Origin: Trichobilharzia szidati
Taxonomy: Eukaryota > Platyhelminthes > Trematoda > Strigeidida > Schistosomatidae
Direction of reading: 5' to 3'
Length of the DNA stretch: 64,000 bases
Assembly (NCBI GenBank): GCA_944472155.2
Contig: OX235273.1
Coordinates: 33,577,204-33,641,203, forward strand
The position numbers and the translations under genes were made by a program. The stretch's first letter is position 1. Each line of letters starts with the position of its first letter. A model generated the notes under the pieces. It did no database searches. It was not told the origin of the DNA and was given only the letters and a program-made list of their open reading frames with translations. Shown here in pieces: positions 56,240 to 64,000 of this stretch.

Positions 56240-58960
56240 AATCTGAACCATAACCAAACTTATCACCACTATACCCAGACGCCTCTGGTACCATACTCCC
56301 AGGTTCAGCTGATATACTTCCTCTTATATTACAGACTTCAATTTCATTCGGAAAGCGGATGTCAGTATCACTTCAGATTTTCTTTGGATGTTGGGAGAAT
56401 TTAGTGTGAGTGTAAGCCTTCTGAATTGATCTTCAAATTACCCACTGGCGTTTTCAGTGATCTCCCTTACAATGTGAATAAAGCAACATGCTTGTTATTA
56501 AACGCTTCGCTTATGCTTGGTCTTTTAAAAGCAATTCTTTTGACAGGTTGAAGTAGTTGTCTGGTATTATCTTTTGTCAGTAATTTCTGTATCTCTTAGT
56601 TCATGGTGTCCACGAGTTTGTGCAGTTTTTGTGAAGAGACAGTAAGACAATTTTCAAGTTCGAGGATAAACAGAATTAGCCAGGATTCGTCACATAATGC
56701 AGTGCATTTGGATTTACATTTAATACTGTTTGATAATTTTAACAGCGTTTTCATTACTTTCGTATTGCATGTGCATAAATTCTGACAGTGATTTTGATAG
56801 GAGTTCATCATTAGACCCAGCCTTAGCTCAATTCGCCCTCACATGACTTGAAAACAGCAGACCGAAAGATATCATCAATGAGTTGGATATACAAAACCGT
56901 CGTACCGATGACACATTTATCTTAGTTACTGAGAATGCAAGCCTAGACAAATTTCTGGTGATATTTGGTAACATTCTTGCTTCTCTTCTACTTGTGAAGA
57001 GGTGCAGCACAATAAACTTAGTGAGAAAATGGGTCAAATTTGAGGAGTTTGCATATAAAATCCACATTGAAAAGACGTTCCTACAGCCATTACCACTCCC
57101 TTGTCTCATTAAACCTAACTAACTGATGCAGTCACCACCAGCCTTAATTGTATTTACAACTTCCATCCTATCATTTCTTAATCTTATCACATCTTCATTA
57201 ATATGTAGTTTGTTTACTTCCCATACAAACTAGAATTACTTAACCGGTTGTTTTGTTTCTCTCAGCTTTTATCGAACACTTGTGCCTCAAGATTTGTTTT
57301 TGAAATCATGCTGTTTTTCATTATTCTGGTTATCACAGATCGCTTCACTTTTTCATTTTTGTTGCTAATACTATCATTATTACTATTAGCATTATTACGA
57401 CTGATTGCACAATCCATACGCCCAGTCTTATTAACCTGTTGACAAAACACCGTCAGTAGTGTATATTTTAAAATTTATTTGTGGTTAAGTATATTGAGCT
57501 TAATTTGGGCTGATGAGAAGCAATTGAAAATGATTAATTTCGCTTAAGTTTGTTGCTTTGAATATGAAAATATTTAATAGACTGACATTGGTTGAATATT
57601 TGAAAGCATCGCTGTCAGTACTAGAGAAATGGTGAATTAGTATCTAATTCTTCTTGTACATGCTGGTGCATGGAAGTTAGCAAGTTTTATTTGAACTGGG
57701 CGTTTTACAAACTGTTTTCTTCGCAAACATCAACTGACGATCATCGTGTAGTCTTAGCAAAAACTGCCTATAATTGATCAGGTCAGTTGCTTAAATTAGT
57801 CGAGTCATTGCAACATCAATATTCCTTAGGATTCGTTTAAAATATATTCCTAATGTCCTTTCTAAGGAGAAGGCTGAAGCATGTTAAAGAAAATTCACCA
57901 AATTTGACATTTCTTATACCTTCTTTTGAGTTTAATATTCTGTACGACAGCCATACTAACTGTCATGATCCTATGTCATTCCTGAAAGAGTAGTCAAAAG
58001 ATGCTCTGAGTTCTAGTCGACATAAATTAAATGAAATATTCAGGTCATTCGATTGTCCTACACTGGTCAATTACTCACAAACAAAAGGAGATAATTTGTA
58101 TTTCTCTTTGGTGCTCTTCTGTGTATACTTTTAATTTATAGCAAAAACAAGTAAGTAGAACAATAGCAAAAAATTGAGTAAAAATGTGTTGAAAATCTTA
58201 TTGTAGACACTGTCTCAGAATTATTCGAACACCACACGTAATTGTACACTGAGTCAATCACGTGATTCATCCTCTGAAAAGCTCAAACAGAATCATTCAA
58301 CACATTCTGGAAAAGCCTCTAAAGTTTCTGATCACCAGTGGTTTAACTACGTCTTTCTTCGAGCTACATTGTAGTAAATGGCGGGTAAGAAATTTAAGCA
58401 AAGACATCTGGAAAATGACGAGTTTTCAGTCTACACATATTCACCTTCATTTTTCTCAACATTTCCGTGCATTTTGAATCTAGATTGTGAAAGGAAGCAA
58501 AAACAAAGGTTTATTTCATCATACGAAACTCAGAAGATGAATTACATTCAAAAGTGAAATACTAATCTGGAGACTGCCACACGGCACTTGATGAAAGTTG
58601 TACGGTGAGCTGAATCTACTTACAACCGAATAGTAATTTAGACTAAGAATGAGGTATGATGACACTATTGTCAGAAAGCTTGTAAGCGCTATACAGTAAG
58701 AATGGTCCAACACATGTGTTTACTGTTCGATTTGGACTGAATCCCATTCAAATGAAAAAGTTTCAATTGTTAGATTTTCTTTACTTCAATGTTATATCTT
58801 CCATCAAAGAAAGTTCGACCTTCTGTAATGTGGAATAGGCTGATCTCCTTATCCCATTGTGGAGATCGAAATAATAATAACAGTGATGGCAATAATTATG
58901 TTATTATTAATTTGATGAGTCGATGAATTTTGTTTACATGTACCTCTGGTATTTCTTCTC
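56240..58960. other. Unassigned DNA with a possible PLE relic
   Basis: No confident gene. At about 57060-57110 the plus strand reads HIEKTFLQPLPLPCL, weakly like the PLE tail 'QKKFVQPL-LPWP', but the preceding sequence does not support it clearly. Confidence 0.3.
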
Positions 58961-58967
58961 GTTTCAG

Positions 58968-58976
58968 TACAGAAAC
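58968..58976 (+). other. Candidate 9-nt micro-exon
   Basis: TACAGAAAC lies between a strong acceptor (TTTCTTCTCGTTTCAG) and donor GTGAGT. Downstream, a 39-nt intron could end at 59015 or a 112-nt intron at 59088. In phase 1 the latter joins to a 21-codon tail reading LMNPEDTFTQSS to a stop at 59151. No upstream first exon was identified. Confidence 0.25.
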
Positions 58977-59159
58977 GTGAGTCATACTTTCTCTTACTGT
59001 TTGTCTCTATTTCAGTAATTTAAAAGTTCTCATTTTACAACAGGCGATATTCAAGCCGACTTATTTTCTGCATCTCTTTCTTCTACAGTAATGAATCCTG
59101 AAGACACTTTTACACAATCATCTACTCACAGCTACATTAAAAGTCAAACTTAACCCCAT

Positions 59160-60195
59160 AAATTCAAATTCTCATTACTGATATGTACACCGCATATCTG
59201 TGTAGCTACAGTAGAGCCATATTTTGTTGATAGTTATTGTCAGTGATCTGTTTCCATAAACGTATCTGTTACAAATGTGACAACAGTTGGCTTCATTTCC
59301 ACACTTCCAAATTGAATAAAAAAGATTTTCTTATTCTAAGACTATACATACACCGTACAAACTCGTTATAGCCTGCCGCCATTGTGTAAGAGAGCTCAAT
59401 GGTCTTATTTGAAGGTAAGATTTTAGTCATTCTCAGAGTGAATCCTATATAAATCCTTTTCTCATCGTTGCTCATTTAGGCTGTATCTACCATGGTATAT
59501 TTAGCCTCCTTCAGGTGTAGTGGCTTCAGTGTATCTGCGAACGAATAGCTTTCTTCTTAAGGTGGAGCATTAAATATGTCAAAATTTAGACGCACTGGCC
59601 AATTTGACTTGTGAATTTAAAGTGGGCCATCCTTTCAGGATATTTTTTTTCCTACTTCTGTAGAAGTTCAAAGCTTGAAAAGAGTTTTTTGTTGATTTTA
59701 TCAAAGTAGCTGGCTCTTTTTTTAATAAGACCGAAGACGACAATCCAGTCTTGATATTAGAACAAAGTTTTGGACTGATAGTCTTTAAAGCTTCAATGTT
59801 TGACTTGTTGTTGATAGTTCACTCGATAGGCCCTCCTAATTGCACAATGTAAACCAAAACAATCCATCAGTGAACCAAATGTTTAGAAGAGATTTTTGAG
59901 CACCACTTCAAAGAGCTGATTTCAGACAAAAATATATGACATTATGCGATATCAAAAAGAACTTTTGATGAAAATAAACTATTTCTGTTTTTAAAATTTA
60001 AGTGGTTATGGGTGAGTTAAAATATGCATGAAATTACACGTACCTCCTTCCAAAGTTATTCATTCGCTTTATCAAATCAGATATTCCTAACTGGTCGAAA
60101 GAATTTTGAAGGTCAGATAATTTCGAATCAGTTTGAAAAGTGTGATCACTGGATCCCCACCTGAATTTCACGAGTGTAAGGGACATCTTATTTTA
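59160..60195. other. Unassigned DNA
   Basis: No gene or recognised element. Confidence 0.4.
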
Positions 60196-60199
60196 TGAA

Positions 60200-60840
60200 G
60201 TTTGGGGTGGGTTTATGAACCGTGCTGACAAGGAACCTTATTGAGTCATTATAGTGTCTTGACAAGCTGACAGCCAAATCACTATGCGAATGACTCCTGA
60301 TTAAAAAGATCGAACTCAGTGGTGCTTCAGAGGTGAAGACAGAAATAAGACAAGATTTCCCAATAATACGATGATATTCCTGATTAGAGTCGACAGAATC
60401 ATGAGCAGGACAGTGGAAACAAGGCGAGAAGACAGGAATACATGAGGCTGACAAGAAGATTTGATAAGATTCGGACTTCACAGACTATTTATCTTTAATG
60501 TTACACAAATGTAAAGGTTCTCACTCTAAAACCAGCGATTCGGAAGAATAAGTAGAGGAGAGATAGCTTCAAATGAACATAGAGGAGGTAGTGGTGATGA
60601 AGATACTTGACTAATCAAAACAAACACCAGTCACCATCAACGGGAAATATTGAACTTCATACCTTCTTTCACATTTCTAGAGAGAGTCCTTATAACTACA
60701 AGTTACTCAGATGATGTGGGATGCCGGATCGAGTGAACAAGACAGGCTTTCATTATTCTGAAATCAGTGTGGAGATTTTTGGGCATCTAAAAAGCATGAA
60801 AAAGTAAAGGGTATATTGATTTGGAGGCTGATGAATCTTC
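60200..60840 (+). pseudogene. RTE-type RT and C-terminal relic
   Basis: The plus strand reads SEVKTEIRQDFPII (RTE box B 'EVKTGVRQGCLLSP') and, at about 60.7 kb, a segment like 'ARQAFIILKSVWRF', the post-FADD region. Frames are heavily broken. Confidence 0.5.
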
Positions 60841-60842
60841 AG

Positions 60843-61060
60843 TTATCATGATTATTATTATTGTATCCTTTAATTCCTACAGGAACATAGGGCTTCAGCC
60901 GTGCGTTTCCATTGCGTTCTGTTCTCTGCTAGAGTCTTCACCTGGATCCATGTCTGCCCACACGTTTTCATTTCCTCTTCACATGACCTCCTCCAAGTCA
61001 CCCTTGCACTGACGACCAACTCGCCGCTTCCCTTTCGGGTTCCACTCAAATTATCATGAT
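60843..61060 (-). mobile_element. 5'-truncated RTE (SR2-like) tail with 10-bp TSD
   Basis: The interval 60853-61050 is about 198 bp and closely matches the last 200 bp of the 47 kb RTE element (AGGAACATAGGGCTTCAGCC, GTTCTCTGCTAGAGTC). TTATCATGAT occurs at 60843-60852 and 61051-61060, a perfect target duplication. Confidence 0.88.
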
Positions 61061-61529
61061 AATTCCATATATTACAGCAGATAATGTGATCCATTCACCC
61101 TTTTACTGTCCTGCCAACGGGAGCTTCTGAAAACACTAGTGTATTTCTCACTATCTACTAAGTTTGACATCATACCAAAGCAATCTGGAATTGCTTCATC
61201 ATTCTGTTCACTCGCAAGCGTCAATGGGTGAATCGGGGAATTGGATTAAAGTGACTGCAGTCGTTTCAAGACACTATAAGGGAAGTAAATCGTGATTTTG
61301 GATTTTAAGGTACTACAACTGGTGACGAAAGCCCTTATATAAACTTCAGCAAGTAAATAAAGAGATTGAAGTACAAAGTGTGAAAATGGAAAGTATGCGA
61401 ATTCAGTAATTATCAGGTAGTAGTCGATTCTCTGTGTTGTTTTGTCACTGCATGACGGGAAAGAGAAAATGTGGTTTCGGGGAAGAAAGAGATAATTTTG
61501 ATAGAGAAAGAAAGATCAGATTTGCGGTA

Positions 61530-61566
61530 TAAAATGATATCATTCTATTTCACAGGTTCTCATCAG
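61530..61566 (-). ncRNA. Hammerhead-like motif downstream of PLE
   Basis: On the minus strand CAGCTGATGAG, GAAA and a 3-bp helix III (ATA/TAT) before C occur in hammerhead order, about 330 bp beyond the PLE stop. Helix II is weak; helix I would need an internal loop before TTTGC/GCAAA. Its homologue is at 23031. Confidence 0.3.
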
Positions 61567-61895
61567 CTGCAAACTACCTGAAATTACAATGGTTATAATT
61601 ATTAACATTTCATACTTCATTGTTAGAAAGGTAATACAGAAAGCATTATAAGATAAACGCATCCGGAATATAAGGATTAAAATTTTTGTAGTTTAAGTTA
61701 CCATCAATTTATATACTATCAAACTGTGAAAAAAGGAAGAAAAAGGGAGGTGAGAGAAGACAGAAAACAGAAAAATCTAATAAATAGTGTCAACATGGCA
61801 ACTCAACAAGGTCAAAGTTCATCAATTTGAAAACTTGCTTAGTGAGTTGGACTCACTAGTGTCTATGAATAATCAGTGATATGAAAGTGATATGG

Positions 61896-62528
61896 TTACC
61901 AAGGGAGTGAGAGATTGACTACACTCTCTTTCTGTGTGCATAAGTTTGGTCTGAGACGTTTGATTGCAATTGCTTCAGCAAATCGTAGTAGATTCGCTGT
62001 CCTTTGTATGTTTAATATTTTGGAGGATTTGGGAATCCCAACAAAATGGCCTGTATCCACAAGGTGTCTGGTAATTGCACTTTGTAAATATTTGCTTCCT
62101 TTTAAGCATAAGTTTCTCGGAATATGCTCTGAAAACCGGATAGAAGCCCTTCTTTCTGTCCTTCCGATGTACTTGCTGCCGCAGGTGCACGTAAATTTAT
62201 AAATGCAGTTGGAGGTAACATCAGCAGGGTATTTATCCAGTTTCGATTGGCTTATAGAGCATGTAGTACTGTAAAGTGTCACTAGATTGGCTGCAGGGAA
62301 GCATCTCTTGATTGCTCCTTTCATCCTTTTTTCAATCTTTTGCGATACTATTTCTCCTTTGTATGGGAGGCAAATGAATACTTTCTTCTTTTCAACTGTT
62401 GGATACTTCTCTTTATCATCTCTTTCTTTGCTGTGCTTCAGGATAAATCCTTTTGGATACCCGTTCTCCTTAAGGCATACTGCAAATCTGGTCTTTCTTT
62501 CTCTATCAAAATGTATCAATGGAACCAA
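61896..62528 (-). CDS. PLE GIY-YIG endonuclease and C-terminus, 'VVNLxLPW' lineage
   Basis: The best-preserved PLE ORF here: 210 codons without a stop. It begins within the RT thumb (CLKENGYPKGFILKH), then a linker (KKKVFICLPYKGEIVSQKIE, MKGAIKRCFPAAN), the GIY-YIG core (SNCIYKFTCTCGSKYIGRTE), RASIRFSEHIPRNL with its arginine and histidine, HLVDTGHFV, LRFAEAIAI, LCTQKESVVNL and LSLPW at the end. The element is 5'-truncated; the ATG at 62528 is internal to the original polyprotein. Key GIY-YIG residues look intact. It is the sister lineage of the copy at 22 kb. Confidence 0.9.
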   Translation of the reverse strand: MVPLIHFDRERKTRFAVCLKENGYPKGFILKHSKERDDKEKYPTVEKKKVFICLPYKGEIVSQKIEKRMKGAIKRCFPAANLVTLYSTTCSISQSKLDKYPADVTSNCIYKFTCTCGSKYIGRTERRASIRFSEHIPRNLCLKGSKYLQSAITRHLVDTGHFVGIPKSSKILNIQRTANLLRFAEAIAIKRLRPNLCTQKESVVNLSLPW

Positions 62529-62544
62529 ATGTATGAAAGAGATA

Positions 62545-64000
62545 ATTGTTTCTATCCACTTAACCTTTTAATAGGTCACACATTCATGATTATTTTGCAC
62601 GGAAACGGGAATCTGTCCTGGATAGCATTCATCAGAGCTTAAAATATGGGTTTTTACAGGTAGACTTCCTCAGTAATATATCACCTTTTCTTAACAGTCA
62701 AACATCATGCAAACGGTCCCGCTTGATGATTGAAGTTGGCGTTTGAGTGGAGACTACCGAGGGTCTGGTACACGTTTCCTAGACTCATTGGAGAAAAGAA
62801 CTACTTCCTGTCTGTCAATTCCTCAAGCTATAGAAACAGCACTCATGATTGTATTGACAAAATCAAATCTTCTTGACGGCCTCTCCTTAACCAGTTTAGA
62901 ACCTATAACAGACACTTTGTGACTGAGTAATATGAACATTTTATCATCTGTGGTATTGAATGGAATAAAACAAATTGTTTCTGTACTTTAGGTGTACAGA
63001 GTTTTGAAACCGAATAGATGAAATTGCTAATATATTTGTGCCCTAATGGATAATTCGCCGTTCACTTCGTTCAACGTTTTTGTGAATTGTACCTGAACCC
63101 TTTCAGTTAGATCTACCTGAGATGTCTGATCTAGAAATAAATTCCTAATTTATTGAATAACCAAAGGTTTATCATCATGTTCTGATTTGCCTAATGTCAT
63201 TATTCAAGAACATCTACCCGAGTGTATTATAGTCCATTTTCGATTATCTATGATTTATCCAAATGAATTCAATTAGAAATTACTAAAACTAGATTTTCGT
63301 TAATTTGATCGAGTGGATAATTTAGAGCGCTTGATATAAAGCGGCTTGCGTCATTATGCTAAAATGGAACTAGATAGTTTGTCCAATTACTCAAATTTTA
63401 ACCAAATTCTTGTCACCAAATTCTGGTTTGTGGTACGAATGGCAAAGAATTTAGCGACAGATTCTTTGAAGTAGTTAAAAGCACCACTTTTACTGCATGG
63501 TGGAAACACACTGTCTTTGGTTTTAGGACATGAACTCTTATGTGAAGTCATATGTGTTAACCAGTTCTTATCCTGATAACAGTAGATCCAAAGATCCTTG
63601 GTAGTGATCGTAATTTGTGGACAATTCTTATTTTGCGTGAGAATTTCGACAGACATTCTGTTCAGAAACTATGAAAAGGAGAACAGGATGCGTCATTATG
63701 ATTTGAATTGTGTAATTCTATAACAGTTGTGTTAGAAAGGAGGTGTTTGCAACTATGAATATTCTAGAAATCACCCGAGGATATTTATGATTCTCTAAGT
63801 GAGTTTTCAAAAAGAGCTTTCTGCATTCGTCTCACAAAGCATAACATGAAATCTCAGAAACTTGTGCAGATCCCAATAGAATGCATGGTAAACGCTACTC
63901 ATGAAAAAGATAAACATTAAAAATAATAGCAATAAATGTCTACAAAGACGCAGCAGACAGCTGCTTTGATGAGTAAAATCCAAAAGACTTTCAGATGTTG
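62545..64000. other. Unassigned DNA
   Basis: No gene recognised. A minus-strand 89-codon frame at 63387-63656 has plausible composition but no known motif. Confidence 0.35.

Noticed and set aside
57248..57442. Hydrophobic 64-codon ORF
   Set aside because: No promoter, splice or homology support; leucine/isoleucine runs arise easily from T-rich DNA.
1..64000. CRISPR arrays, prophage, bacterial operons, rRNA
   Set aside because: No regular spacer-repeat pattern, ribosome-binding sites or co-directional gene strings; splice signals and retroelements show eukaryotic DNA.

Overview
The window is AT-rich, intron-dominated eukaryotic DNA from a parasitic flatworm, almost certainly a schistosome. 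The case rests on its repeat set: RTE-type (SR2-like) and CR1-like non-LTR retrotransposons, several Penelope-like elements (PLEs) with GIY-YIG C-termini, tRNA-derived SINEs, and SINEs resembling the schistosome Sm-alpha family that carries hammerhead ribozymes. I see no bacterial operons, rRNA, CRISPR or phage features. Most short ORFs are chance or lie inside repeats.

Two host-gene models can be assembled from splice sites and reading phase. At 3.1-7.3 kb (+) a set of phase-compatible exons encodes a multi-membrane protein of the TMBIM/Bax-inhibitor-1 (LFG-like) type; its introns hold RTE and Sm-alpha debris and its 3' end was not securely found. At 36.67-38.54 kb (+) a TATA box, a signal-peptide exon ending in GTAAGT, and a phase-matched last exon whose stop overlaps AATAAA suggest a secreted protein of about 62 residues. 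A possible 9-nt micro-exon lies at 58.97 kb.

The rest is layered mobile DNA. 1.3-1.7 kb: two inverted tRNA-SINEs (a third at 17.4 kb). 4.8-9.9 kb: RTE fragments, a CR1 tail nested in an RTE, a PLE remnant. 13.5 and 21.5 kb: Sm-alpha-like SINEs. 17.9-19.4 kb: a 682-bp-arm palindrome of two PLE 3' ends. 22-23 kb: a second PLE lineage. 24.6-26.7 kb: a long CR1-like copy. 28.2-30.9 kb: a BEL/Pao-type gag element with inverted ends and a 5-bp target duplication, but no pol. 32-36.5 kb: a rearranged PLE cluster between 300-bp inverted repeats. 40.3-42.1 kb: a PLE with its RT half inverted against its GIY-YIG half. 47.0-50.4 kb: a near full-length RTE with 12-bp target duplications. 55-56 kb: a decayed LINE RT. 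60.2-61.1 kb: RTE pieces. 61.5-62.5 kb: the best-preserved PLE C-terminus.

Two cross-cutting points stand out. The SINEs share their 3' tail with the CR1-like LINE, naming their likely mobilising partner. PLE copies repeatedly occur as head-to-head or inverted partial copies, with hammerhead-like cores in their terminal regions, and the large palindrome breaks inside such a core.
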